Source: Intoshia linei
Taxonomy: Eukaryota; Orthonectida; Rhopaluridae
Direction of reading: 5' to 3'
NCBI GenBank assembly: GCA_001642005.1
Contig: LWCA01000117.1
Span: 1-52,265, forward strand
DNA length: 52,265 nt
Shown here: positions 21,770 to 36,000 of the stretch, one piece after another
How the letters are laid out: each line of letters opens with the position of its first letter
How positions within the stretch are numbered: the stretch's first letter is position 1
Translations under genes and position numbers: made by a program
The notes under the pieces: generated by a model
The model's input: only the letters and a program-made list of their open reading frames with translations
Told to the model about the DNA's origin: nothing
Database searches by the model: none

Positions 21770-22195
21770 ATGACAATTACTACAAATGAAGAAGAATCAA
21801 ATTTTTGGCCGGTGTATACCTCAACTCCTATGGTACATATGAAATTTTTTTTGGTTTAACTATAAATTTAGAAAAACAAGGAAAAAAACATACCTATTAA
21901 GAAACAGATATTGCTTGAAAACTTAAATCTTGACGAGGATGTAAGTTTCCACGATTGTTCACTCACTACGGTATATTCGGATGAATCCAGCTTGGATTAT
22001 AGTTATTGCAGTGATTATAGTGATAATCCGTTAAATTTTGAATTTATCGAAAATAATTCATCTTTATTCGGAATAAATTCAACAATTAGTGATGAAAATG
22101 CCAGCAATGAAAATCAGCCCAACACTTTCATAGACATGGATATAGAAGTAATTGAAACGATTTACAGAATTGTCGAAATAAGTCGAAGAAACTAA
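21770..22195 (+). CDS. small acidic protein family, copy 3
   Basis: Exons 21770-21832 and 21872-22195 with a 39-nt intron (GTACAT...TTTAG, phase 0) give 128 aa. It is the more diverged paralogue of copy 2. Exon 1 ends VYTSTPM and exon 2 keeps PIKKQILLENLN, the SSLDYSYCSDYSDNPLNFEFIENN core and FGINSTISDE. The C-terminus changes to a shorter end (EISRRN) without the KKKIRKF tail. The intron is 23 nt shorter than in copy 2. Conservation of splice sites, frame and upstream block argues that both copies are functional. It is convergent with UNC-13, whose 3' end lies about 300 bases downstream. Confidence 0.75.
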
Positions 22196-22493
22196 AAAAA
22201 TACAAAAATTCTAAAATATCTACTTTAATATTTATTATTAAAAATTAATTGTGTTACAAAATTTCTACTTAAATATTGCGTTCACTATCGATATTTCACG
22301 ATATTGTAAAAAATAAATGTCGCTCTGTATAATGTACACTGTACAGTGTACGCATTTTATTCATATTTTGTAATTTAAATAAAATTTCTGTCAATTCAAG
22401 CCCATTAAAATTTAATATATATAAAATTTATTAAATTAAAGTAATATACAATTTGAAAAAATTTGCTTTATGAATTGTCCATTAAAAATCCCT
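22196..22493. other. convergent 3' region
   Basis: Space between copy 3 (+) and UNC-13 (-). It holds AATAAA on the plus strand near 22310 and AATAAA on the minus strand at 22432-22427, plausible poly(A) signals for the two genes. A palindrome, 'gtacactgtacagtgtac', lies at about 22334-22351. Confidence 0.45.
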
Positions 22494-24067
22494 CTAAAAT
22501 TAATGAAATTGTAAATTAAAAACAAAATAAATTAATTTGGAATTAATATATTAACTATTCTTTAATTTTTATGTAATATAAAAAGTGTATTACCTTACGA
22601 CGATCCATTTTACGGTTTAAAAATTCACAGGCGTTTTTATCATTATTTCGTTTTGACAATATTCGTAATATAGACATACCGACTGAATCAAAGCAAAGTT
22701 CTTTTACTAAAATACACGTGCAAGCACATGATCCTTGGTCAAGTATATTTTTTAATTGAATTAATCCGATTCCAACATTGTCGTCACTTCGACCAAAGCA
22801 ATAGTCTTTGACATTCATTTGAAGTTCAAAATTTTTCAATTCTGCTTCACTTCCAATATTGCTAAATATTTAGGTAATGAAATAGTCACTTTATCGTAAT
22901 GGATGTTCCCTAACTTTTTAAAAATGCGGCAGACAAGCCGAACATTAAACATTCATTACACGGGTAATAAAAATACTTTTAAAATATAAATATACACTGG
23001 GGTGTTTGAAAAATAAGAATTTGCGAATTTTTTTAGTTGTAGTAAAAATTAAAACTAGTAAAATTTAAAAAACCCACTTTCTAATATTAATTGTTTGGAG
23101 TCATGTTTTTATGCAAGTTTCCTTTAGAAATTGAGTCCTCAATGTAAAAAACAGTTTATCCTTTTTTTAAAAATAAAATCAGCCTTACAATTAAAAAAAT
23201 TAATTCTGGCGCTTTTTAATTAAAAATTCGTCTCTCGGGAGAGCTAGCTTATGTTTATACAAAGTACATTAGAGTCAAAATAGTGTTTAATATATTTAAT
23301 ATCCCCTACAATTATCCTTACTTATATATACTACGCAATATTTGTTTGTGTGTGTGTTCCACATTATTTTAATAACTATCAGTCTTTATTTATAAAGTCC
23401 ATATTTTAATTACAGTTTTTTCCGGTACGTATAATAAGATAAATTTCACCTTCCCAAACTCACACCTTACGGGTCAAAAACCCCAATTGTCCTTTTTTTT
23501 GAAAATCAAACGAGTTGGAAAATTTAAAAAGATATATACGCTGATACGAATTTTAAATCAAACATTATCATAAATTTAAATTTAAAAAAATTATATCTTC
23601 AGGGCTAAAACCCAAAATTACCCTTTTTTTTATGAAAACAACCTTAGAGTTTAAAACAATTCATGTGGTACAGTTGTATCCTGTTAACACACACAAAAAA
23701 TTTCAATCTGAATAAGTGAGTACAGTTGTATCCTGTTAACACACATAAAAAATTTCAATCCGAATAAGTGACGACCTTCACAGTCAAAAAAGCATTTTAG
23801 TATTCATATATTTTTTTCGAAATATTTTATTAAAATAAAAAATGTAAAATAATAACGTAGTACATAAAAGTCAACCTAGTAATATATAATCTTTATGTAA
23901 AAATTACAATATTATCATTTCATCAAATTCCGGATTTAAAGATGAATTTCCCGTCTTGGATGCTTTAGACCGACTTTTATTGAATGTTGAAGGTCCTGTA
24001 AGAGACAATAGTACAAAAGGACGAAACATACTCGTAATATGCCATTTTAAATTGCGACAATTCAAGA
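22494..24067 (-). CDS. unc-13: UNC-13 exons 36-37: C2C domain and C-terminus
   Basis: Exons 24067-23908 and 22861-22594, plus a possible 12-nt coding mini-exon starting at 22493. The sequence reads [58 protein letters not shown] and [13 protein letters not shown], following Munc13 C2C closely (LKW.TSG.FRPF, KDYCFARED, ILRILSQR.ND). C2C binds vesicle membranes and is needed for fusion. The intron between the two exons carries the short Helitron-like element at 23315-23879. Confidence 0.9.
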
Positions 24068-27000
24068 CTAAATAATAAATTGTAAAAATTGTAAAAATTA
24101 TAATAAATACAAATTTATAAAAACTAACAACGTCCAAAATCATACCTACCCATTTTTACTTTATAAAATCTGATCAGTTTTAATCAATAGTTTAAATGAT
24201 AGTAAATATTTAATTTAATATTGATTAAATTAATATAATCCAGCAGTCATCAGAAATTAAATAAAAATTTTTACAAAAACTATAATAATCATTCCGTCTT
24301 AGTTTTTACTCAGTAGTACAGAATAAAAGTACTAAAATGACTACGTATAATAAACTCTTAAAACTTAACAAAATCAAAATTATATTGTAAATTACTTTTT
24401 ATTGAAATTTTATGATTTCCATTTCCAGGATGAGTATATAGATCAACTTGTAAAGAAATTTCACCACAGTTCATCCCATGGGTATGATCAATTTGATGGG
24501 ATTGATAAGAAACAAAAGTTTTAATGAGGGTGTCGGTAGTTTGAGTATATAATTTTAGAGCATAACGCAATGAACGTAATTCTGGACTATTATCAAGGTA
24601 TATTTTTTTAATTCCCATCCCATTGCCGTAGAAATATGTTTTAAGGGTGTCTAATGAAGAATCCAAAATTGAACATTGAAATGCAGTGAATCCGCTAGTA
24701 TCTTTTTTTGAAATATCCTATACGTTACATTATTTATTATTATTATTATTTTAGAAAGTTATAATTAATAAAATACATTAATGGTAAAAACGATAATGAT
24801 ACATATTCATTTTAGAATCAGTGCACATATGTAATATATATAATGTAAAATTTACACTTCACTGTTAAATAACAACGTTATTACATTAATAATGGCTTCC
24901 ATTGTTTTCAAAATGTTATAAATTTTTTTTATATTATAATACACATTATGTATTACATAATTGCAATATCATAAAAAACGGATAAAAACTTAAATATATC
25001 ATGTTGGGATATATAGAAACAATGTTTAAAACATGAGACAACAAAAATAATAGACACAACATAGAACATGCAGCATACATAAATTTTCCTTGGTACGTCA
25101 CTGAGTGCTAGATTCGATTGAACAATCTGTTTCACTACTTTAGATTGTACCTGACCCACGGTATTCATTATATGATTAGATAAGCCTTCTACTTTTGCTT
25201 GAGCGTTTCCAGGAGGTATAATGGGCTTTAATATTGTAATTATTACAATTATATAATATATTTTGATTTATAGAGGGTAGTACTTGATAAAAAAACATTA
25301 CCTGTCTAACATCTGGTAAAGGAGGTAATACAATTTTATATTCTATTGATGTACAAACAATTTTCCACAATTCCTAATAAATATGTAATAAATAAATAAA
25401 ATTCTTAAAAAACCTTTAAAAATCGTTTAAAAATGAATTTATCACAAACATCGGCATGATCAGCCAAGCTAAAACAAAATATATAATTTTAAGATAAATT
25501 ATAAAATTTTATATTACGTATCATGTAATAGTCCCATTAATTTCGATATAATTTTTAATCCTATTCCAGCTGCGTTGTCTTTTGTTTTAGCGTTAGGTTC
25601 TTTAAAATTTACAATTTGAGATTGAATATCAGGCATACAATCGTTAATAGATAATTTATATCTAGGAATAAGGTCAATACATTACATTTAAATTTAATTT
25701 TGAAAATGCCTAATTTAAAGCTTTCGAAAAAAATACAAAAATCACACCCCAATTGTAGATTTTACAATAGGGTGTCCACTTTTTATTTATTTTTTATTAG
25801 AAAACCCATTTTGATTTTAAGCATTTATTAAAAAAAAATTGAAATTGGTTAATATTTACGTCCCAAATAAAAAATATAACTTTATTTTTTAAAATTTGTT
25901 TCTAGCTCAATTTTTTTGGATTTTATTAACTTATTATTTAATTTCTCGAATTGTGGCCAAATTGGTGGCGAATTTGTATAATTCATTTTATTATTGTTAT
26001 TTTAATAATAACATTTGTATTGCAATACAATACATCTATTATAATACAATGTATTGTAATTATTATCTTGTTATTAATTTAAAAAATATACTTTTCGGTA
26101 TAAGTTTGTGCCAATTGATCAATGCTAATGGTTAAAGTGGTTTGTAGATTGTCCAATTGATCACACGTATCTTTCTGTAACTATAAAATAATAATGTTAA
26201 TAATATGACAGTAAAATTTTAATTTTCATACTAAATAACGCAGTTTTTTATACATCTATTTTTAAAATATATACCTCTTTACCTCCCATTGAACTAAAAA
26301 TGTTTTCTAATTGTACTCGACATTCTTGTAAATTGTTCATTAAAATACATGCCTAAATTAACAATTTTACTTAAATTTTAAAATGATTGATTCCATCTTT
26401 TGCAATTATACTGCATTACGCTGTTTAACCCTACATGTCAAAAATAACGAAAATTAGTGTTCCAAACTAATCAATGATTTGGTCATTACCCGGGATCTTT
26501 ACAAAAATGCATTTAAAACACCAAATTTTACAAGCTAAATAATAATAAACATTAAAATAACCACAATATTTTGAATCTCGGTATAATGTGATGAGTTGGA
26601 AGTTCTAACTTGGAACAATTATAAATATGGGAATATATTTATAAAAATTTATATTACCTTTTCTATATTTTTGATATAATTTTTGAAATCATTTTTAATA
26701 TAGGATAAATATTTTAGCAATACGTTTGAAATTGTCTAAATATAAAAAATAATACATTTAAATTAATTAATACATTAATAATAATCAAATTACAGTCCAA
26801 GTCCATGTTAATATGGAATTTTCCCCCTAGTAACACCCTTGTTAACGGAATTTAATTTTTTGTAAATAAAGACCATTAAATGAGTTTTTGAATAATACAT
26901 GACGAAGTAATAAATGCAAAACATTATCAACTGGCACAGCAGTTTTTTGAGGTCCATGAAAAATTGTATCAATTTAAAATTATTTACAAAAAAAAAAATA

Positions 27001-30000
27001 AAGTTAAAAATAATATTTTCGCAATGATAGTAATTATTTCTAATTAACGCCATCTAATTTAATATGTATTAAAAATTTGATATAAAACGTAATAAATTAA
27101 CTTGGAATTAGTAATAAAATGAGTTTATATTTATGATAGCCATTAAAAATAGATTCTAGAACTTTAGAGATAAAATTTTTATTAACGGAATTTTTGGTTC
27201 ATACAAGTTCGTTAAGAAAAAATAAATAATTAAAAAATCCGTTAAAATGGAATTTCCGCTAACATTCCATAAATAAGGACTTGGACGAAAATATATACAT
27301 ATAATATATATGTATATATTAATAATACTTTATAATTAATTTAATTTATTATATCATATATAATAATTAAAATTTTATATTTTCCATTAATTTTATTTTT
27401 TTGTAAAAAATAAATTGAAGAAACTTAAATTTCTACGAGTTCAAGAAATTGAATTAAAATAAATTAAAATAAACCATGGAAAAAAATATAAATGAATATA
27501 AAATTTTTAATCGGGGACTCAAAGTACTCACGATCAAGGTAATTATTAAATGTTTTTATCGTAAATACAATTTAGAAACGTGTAATTATTCATTTGATTT
27601 TATTATATCCATATTTATAATTTACATACATAAATACCAATATCTGTGTATTCCTGTTTATAAATTTTTTTTTTGATTTTGGGAATTCCTTTGTCAAATT
27701 TTATTTTACTTATAAGTACTTTTCTGTTTTCAATAGAAAATACACAACCAATGACATACAATTAAATAATAAAATGATACATCACTAAAATATTTATTGT
27801 ATTTAGCATTTAACTCCGGTTGGGAACATTCCAATTGAGCCACAATATTGAATAATTGATTCAATTGAGTAAAAATGTCAGTAACAGAACAAGAAAATTT
27901 TGATTGATCGGAAGCTTGTTTTAACTAAATAAGAGTATAAATAATGTATAAAATTAACCAAAAATATAATAAAATTAAAGTTTACATTTTCCTTGATATC
28001 TCTCTTATAGGCACTAGCTAAATATTCGATAGAAGTAGTATTGTTTTCGTTTAACCAATTTATTACATATTTTTCAAAATACCTAATTATAATATTAATA
28101 ATATAATAATTAATAATATTAATGTTTATTAGTATTAGATATTTATTATAATAATCATAGCATACATTGGGTATTCTGGTTTTTTAGTGGAAGGTTCAGT
28201 AATATTTACAACGTAGGTTTGGTAGAATGATTTTACTTTAAATAATAAATTGATATAGTCTACTGGTCTATGGATATTTTTAATTTCAGCTATTAAATAA
28301 TTTAAAATAAAATCTACATAAATGTCTTGTTACTTCCTGTTAACGCTTGTTTTAAATCTAATGAGTATAAATTCCATAATATTGAAACGCTCAGTTCAGA
28401 TATTTGAAATATGGATGGAAATCTAAAAATTTAAATTAAATTAAATTAAAATAATGTACCAATTATCATAGAAAATATAAAAAAATGTAACTAAAATTTC
28501 AATAAAAATAACATGATCATAATTCAGTTTGTAAATGTAAATTATATTGCACAATGTTAATTAGGGCTATTCAATTTTGTACTTTTTTAAATGTAAAAGT
28601 TACATGTATAGATAATGACCCGAATTTAAGTTGCAGTAGAATGATGTAGATATTTTTCATTATGGTCCAAAAAATCCCCCCGTTTTTGTCTTTTTCCGTT
28701 TTCTTAACATTTTACATATTAAACCATTTCATAATAAAAACTTAAATTTTATCGAGGGCCCTTAAATGAGGAATGAAGAATTACTGATTTATCACTTTCA
28801 TATATTTATTTTTGTCTTCATCTATAGTAGAGATGATTAAATCAATTAAATGTTCCCAAAATTTTAAATATGAAGGATTAGGTGCTATTTCTAATTCTGT
28901 AGCAGTGTTATCATTTTCAGTAAATTCTTGCATAAAAATTTCCGGACAATTATCAAAAAGATATCGATATGTAGATTCAATACAAGCTCTAACACAATCC
29001 ATTACAACTATTCCTGGTTTAGGTGGTGTAGCCAATTTTTGAATCTAAAGAAATTAAATGTTTTCAATTTGCTTAATGTAGTGATATAGTAATCAATCAA
29101 CCAATAATTTAAATAAAACCAAACCTTCATACGAAAAAAGGTAATTGAGGTGAGAATATCCACTGACGCTTTTAGATCTGTTAAACGCTGTTCGTCGTTT
29201 GAGGGAAAAGTGTTCTAAATGTGATTAAAAAATTAAGATTCGTAATTTTACTTTTTTTAAAATTAAAATTTTAAAACTTAATATTTTAAAAAAATTACTC
29301 TATACACAGATAAATCGATTCTCAATTGATTATGTAAATGATCTAGTAGTTTGATAAATTTTTCCTTCTAAAAATTATAAAATTGAATAAATTTCATGCA
29401 AAGGCAAATAAAAATATCACAATTGAAGCAGGCATAATACAATGATAATTGAAAAAAATCTGCTTTATGTGATATTTAAATTATTAAAGGTTATTAAATA
29501 TTTTTGAAATATTTGTCTTCTGGATACAAATTTTGTTTAACTAATAAAATTGAATTGAATTTGTTAACAGAAAAAGTGAGTATATTAAATTAAATGTAAT
29601 TATATTGAATATAAAATAAACTCCAAAATTGCTTGCACCAAATCTATCTGTAGCTGACCCGTTGGTAACACTAGAGGAGTAGAATCTATTAATGTTGGCC
29701 AAAAGTGTAGAAATGATTTGAGATACGCGGGGAGTAGCGTATTTAGCTGTTAAACATGCAAAATGTCTTGAAAATAAAATTATTTTATACAAAATTAAAT
29801 TTATACGTCATTGCCTGAAAAATATGTTCGATTCCATATCGCATAGAAAATTCATTAATTATATCCTGCAATTCTTCAGTCATAAACACATTCCAATCTT
29901 TATCCTATAAATTCGATATATTATGGATCAATATTGATTAATTTAGATAATTACGCTATAGTCTATTATGACTTTATCTTCCTCTCCAATTTCAATCATG

Positions 30001-33000
30001 TAATTAAAAATAGTCTAAATTTTGATTCAGTGTAATTCTACATTTATGTAGTACATTTATATATAACGGTTATTATAATGACAAGTAAATATATTTTTAT
30101 AGTCACTGTATTATTATAATAATACCATATCACTGTATACGCTAATTATAAACCAGAGATAGAAACTTTTAACTCTTAATATAATATTTAACTCCTAATG
30201 TCCATTAAAATTTCAATTTGGATCAAGTTTAATTCGTTTTATGTAATAATGAAAATATAATTATATATACGTAAATATAATTAGCGTGTAATTTAAAAAA
30301 ACTTCAATTTAATATTGTACAAGTCAATACACAATTATCATAATCAATATAATATAAATAAGATGACATTTTATCAACAACTACGTTATACGTTAAATAT
30401 TACTATTGTATATGTAAACCATTTAGTGTATATTTCCAATAATTTTCAAGATATTCAGTTAATAAGACATACGATGCTGGTTTAATAATAGTTTTATTTG
30501 GAAAATTTTTAAGAGATGGGTAATTTCAAATATAACCCGAGATTACAAAAAAAGCCTGAATTATAACAATAATTCGGAAGCAAATCCAGAATATAACAGA
30601 AATCAATATAAAAGGGATATGAATTTATACATCAAAAATCAACACTTTCACAAACCTGAAAATAAAACTGCTAGTACAGTTTTTTCGTAGTCTCGTGATA
30701 TGATATTTTTCAATATCTGAAATTGTAACATACACGTCAAAAAATATAGTGTTTTAACATTTTCTCCTTATGAATAAAGTTATTCAAAATTAAAAATCCT
30801 CATACATATTGATTATTTTGATTAAATATTAAATAACCTCATGTAAAAACGTATATTGGACATGATATGGAGCCATTTGTTCTTCACCTTCAATTTCCAC
30901 GTTAATTTTCAATTTTATAGCACCTGATACGGCTGATCGATTTGTACGTTTTTCTAAATAACAATGAATTCTAAATTTAGATAAAAACTACATTTACTGT
31001 ATATAGTTATTATAATTATATGATTATGATAAAATTGAAAAGTACAAAAATTACCCAGATTATACCAAACAACCATTTCACCAGACAGTGTTTTGAAATC
31101 GATAATAACTTGACCCAAAAAATCATCTGCTTCACGAATTAGCTTTGATCGCATTTTGGAACGTAAATCATTGTCTTCATCCCTAAATGACAATATAAAT
31201 AATTATACATTAATTTTATCTCATAATCAAAAATAGTAGCACTAGCAGTTTACCGGTTACATGAAAACCATTGGCGGATTACATATCATCAAAATTAAAT
31301 TTTATTTCAATAACTACATTCCTTAGAATTTTATAAAGTCCACATTTTAATTACAGTTTTTTCCGGGAGTGTTAGCAAACTAAATTTCAACCTCCCAAAC
31401 TCACATCTTACAGGTCAAAAACCCAAATTGTCCTTTTTTTGAAAATCAAACGAGTTGGATAATTTAAAAAAATATATACGCTGATATGGATTTTAAAATC
31501 ATAAACATTATCATAATTTTAAATGCTGATGCGGATTTTAAAATCATAAACATTATCATAAATTTAAATTTAAAAAAATACACTGATGCGGATTTTAAAA
31601 TCATAAACATTATCATAAATTTAAATTTAAAAAAATTATATATTCAGGGCCAAATCCCCAAATTACCCTTTTTGTTTATAAAAACAGCCCTAAAATTTAA
31701 AAAAATTTACAGGTGTACAGTTGTATCCTGTTAACACACACAAAAAATTTTAATCTGTATAAGTGACACCTTCACGGTCAAAAAAGCATTTAAGCATTCA
31801 TATTTTTTTCCGAAATATTTTATTAAAACAAAAAATGTGAAATAATTAACGGTCCAAAAATAAAAAAAAAATTATTCTGATAGAGCTTATTCCAGTTGAT
31901 ATAAATACAAAATTTCAATCCCAGAAATCACGCATTCCCGGTGAAAAATAATTTTTAATATATTATCAACCAATACTTTTCAAATATTTCGATTAAAATA
32001 TAAATTACAAATGTAAATATTGATCCTACAATTTCAAAAAAACTGTGCATTGAACGTCTACACATTTCCAATGTAGAAATATGGGTCAAAATCTACATAA
32101 TTCATTCCTTCGTCATTTTTTTTCATTGCTATGCAATTTTTCAATCTCAAATTCTTATTTTCAAAAAATTTTGTTTAAAATTTAAATTAAAACTACAAAA
32201 ACGAATTACTAAAAGTAATAAAACTTTGTTATTATCACATTGAAAATGACAAAATAAGTTTTTATAATTTTATTTTTTCTGGAATTTATGCTATTTTGAC
32301 AAAATTTTTAATGACTGTTTTTACTTTATTCTTAATATTATACGCACATTCTGTCTAATAAATTAAAAAATTGGGATAACAATTGTTTTTAAAATTCTTT
32401 ACGCAAATGTTAACAAAAAAAAATTAAGATTTTTTTTTGATATGATATGACTATAGTAGACTAAAAAGAGCAGTTTTGATGATTTGAATAAGTGTGTGAA
32501 TCAATTTTTTAATTCGGAATAATTTGAAATAAATAATAAAACAAAATTTATTAAATCTTTAATTTTTATTATTTTTGTAAATGTTACCATTTTTCTTTTC
32601 AGGGCCCCCTTTTTGTCGTAGGAAAAAATTTCTAATCACTTAACGTAGTAAATTATTTAAATTGATATAATTATTAGATATAATACAGAATATACATGTA
32701 TAATATAATATAATAATAATATATAATATACATTGTATATATGTACAATGTACATGTATATTATATTGTAGTAGCAAATATTATAAAATTTTATATTTCT
32801 GATTATTTCAGATTATAATAATGCATTAAATTTTACCATACACGAACTTTAATTTTATCTGTTGAATTTGTTGATTCACTAAAATATATTAATTTTAAAA
32901 CATACCAAAATGGATATTACAAATCTTAAATTAAGTAAAATGTGAAAATATTATAAACTAAATAATACTAGAAAAATTTTTCATTCCAAACAGGATTTAA

Positions 33001-36000
33001 ATTGTGAGGTATGGTTTTAGTTCGTTTTTTCACTTTTCCAATTGTTACTGTTACGTAAGGGTCTGATTTACCAGTTTTGTCCTTAGCAATTAATCCTTGG
33101 GCGCACAATACTAAATAATTACATTTTATTAACTTTTAAATTTTTAACATATACTACACCAAATGTTCCCAACAGAGGGGTTTAAATTACTTTCAGGGAA
33201 ACTAGAAATTTGAAAATTACATTTTTAAAAAAATGTAATACTTAACTTCATTAAAAATTCAATTTTTGTGTTTCTAACCGTTTAAATAAAAAATTAATTG
33301 TCGCATAATTTAAAAAAACCCCATATCAAATACAATTTTCCGCGATTAATGTTTTATCGCAAATTGACGCCTTCATAGTCAAAAAATCACTTTAGAATTA
33401 ATTTTTTTATTTACTAACCTTTTTTAATATATTTAATTTAAAAATATTCAATAACTAATAAAACTAGAATTAAAAATAAAAATAAAAAGAAGATTAATAT
33501 AATAGTTTATTCGAGTTGATCTAGATACAAAATTTTAACCTCAGAAATAAATGCATTTCTTTGAAAAATAACTTTTAAAATACAGTATGTTCTATCAATC
33601 AATATTTTTTAAATTTTTGAAATAAAAATGAAAATTTAAATATTCATCCTGTGACTTCAAAAAAAGTGGGAATAGACAGTATACATATTTGAAATACAGA
33701 AATATGGGTTTCAATCTCATACATTGATTCCTTTTAACATTTATATAAGTTTATAATTCGTTAAAACACCAATCGTAACAATTACAGTCGAACTCATTCA
33801 ATTTTAACATCTTACAATTCAAGAATTTAGAAACTAGAACAAAATTTTTGGTTTAACTTGAAATTTTACTGATATATTCATATAATAGTTTATGAATTAT
33901 ATTTTCCAATTATTTATCTTAATTTTTAGTATTAATTTGATTTTAAATGAAAACCTGTCACAACTATTTTAGATGTCCATTTCAATGTACCATCTTGTAT
34001 TTTTTTCTTGACTGTTAAAAGTGTTTTCATATGTTCTTCTTTTGACTGTTTAAACATATCCCTAATGAGTTATTATAATAATTTAAAACACATAAAGAAT
34101 AAAATGAAAAATACAAAAAGTACTAATATAAATACAAAATAGACGTGTGAATAACATTTCTTAAAGTTCAGAAAATTTGTCATATTAAAATATTTTGATT
34201 AAAAACTTTTATTTAGTTTCCGATTATAAGAGCATTTCATTAAAATATAAATGTAAACTTCATGTTACAAAATGTTAATATATTCTTGTATGTTTAAATT
34301 ATACGTATTATTATATCCTTATTTATATACATAATAATATGCTTTGCAATATTTGTATGTGTATGTTACCGTTTATTTCAATAACTACCAGTCTTAGAAT
34401 TTATAAAGTGGACAATTCAATTTCAGTTTATCCGAGGGTGTTAGCAAAATAAATTTAAACCTCTTAAACTCACATATTAAGGGTCAAACAGCCAAATTAT
34501 CCTTTTTTTAAAAATCAAACCAGTCCCAAAATTTAAAAAAATGTATACTCTGCTACAAATTTTAAAATCATAAATATTATCATAAATTTAAATTTAAACA
34601 AAATATTATCTCCAGGGCCAAAACCACAAATTACCCTTCTGATTTTAATGAAATCAACTCTAGAATTTAAAGAAATTTACAGATGGTACACTTGTATCCT
34701 ATTAACACAAAAAAATAATTTCAATCTGAATGAGTTCATGTATTTATATATTTTTTCTCCGAAATATTTTATTAAAATAAAAAATGTGAAATAATAAATA
34801 ATCCGAAAATAAAAAAAAAAATTATTCTGATAGAGCTTATTCCAATTGATGTAAATGCAAAATTTCAACCCCAGAATCTAGCATTCCCGGTGAAAAATAA
34901 TTTTGAATATATTATCAACCAATATTTTTCAAATATTTCGATTACAATCAAATGTAAATAATAATTGATTATGTAAATATTGATCCTACAATTTCAAAAA
35001 AAATGTTTATTACACGTCTACACATTTCCAATAAAGAAATATGGATGAAAAACGATATAATTCATTCCTTCCGAATTTTTTTCATTGCTACGCAATTTTC
35101 AAAACATTTTTATTAAAATTTAAATTAAAACTAGTACAACTTTATTATCATTTGTATATTTATTACAATCCTTTGCAATATTGGTAAAATTCACCTGAAA
35201 TATGTTTATAAAGTGCTGATTCCGTTAATTATTGATACATAATGGGTATTTTAAAAATACTACTTTTAAGTATATATTAAATTTCATATTTTAAAATAAA
35301 AATTTCAATATGGCGGCTGGTCTCAAACAACCGATCAGTTAAATTTAAAAAATATTTAATGAATATAACCTCCAATATTTTTAAATTTTATTATGTTATC
35401 TTAAAAAAAAACCAATTGAATAGTCATTTTAATGTAGTGGTCATCGATTTTAATGATTTCTGATAATAAAGATAAAATTAAATTATAACATCGAAAAGCC
35501 AACGGAAAATAACCCATAAATGAATGAAAAAGTTTTTTTAAAATCAGATTTTACATATTCATATTGCGGTTTATATTAATTTACAGTTCCATAAAACAAT
35601 TTTTTAGTCAAAACATTCACTTTTTATGTATATATAATGTGAGTTTAACGATCTGTAAAAATGTAATATTATATATCATTCTAATTCTTGTAGTAAGTAG
35701 ATTAATAATAAATTAAACTTATTCAATTATCTCGAAAAATTTTTTATTTTTTTGCACCGTTGTATTATACCTTATTATTTCAAATAGTTTATTTTTTGTT
35801 TTTTCAGTATCGTCCATTTTAAGCCGCATTGTTTTCAAGAAGGGGGCTTGGTCCAATGTAGCTTTTCCTTTTTTAAATTTTTTTTCATTTAAACCTAAAT
35901 AAATGAGAATTTATTGAATTAATATCATTATTATATATTTTTTCTATCCAACTATGGTATTTTGATACCGAGTAACTTCAAATTAATGAAAAATAAATGT

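Noticed and set aside
8799-22195. Acidic family as securin
   Set aside because: NPLNFGF resembles the NPLDFE region of securin, but there is no proper destruction box or KEN box and overall composition alone is not enough.
25896-26135. 79-codon plus-strand frame
   Set aside because: Overlaps an UNC-13 exon on the other strand and is otherwise AT-rich intron.
27476-27676. ATG in a good context with a possible donor (ATCAAG|GTAATT)
   Set aside because: Lies in an UNC-13 intron on the other strand; no second exon with matching phase was found and no similarity seen.
31486-31734. 82-codon frame with three repeats
   Set aside because: Produced entirely by the 60-base tandem unit inside a Helitron-like element.
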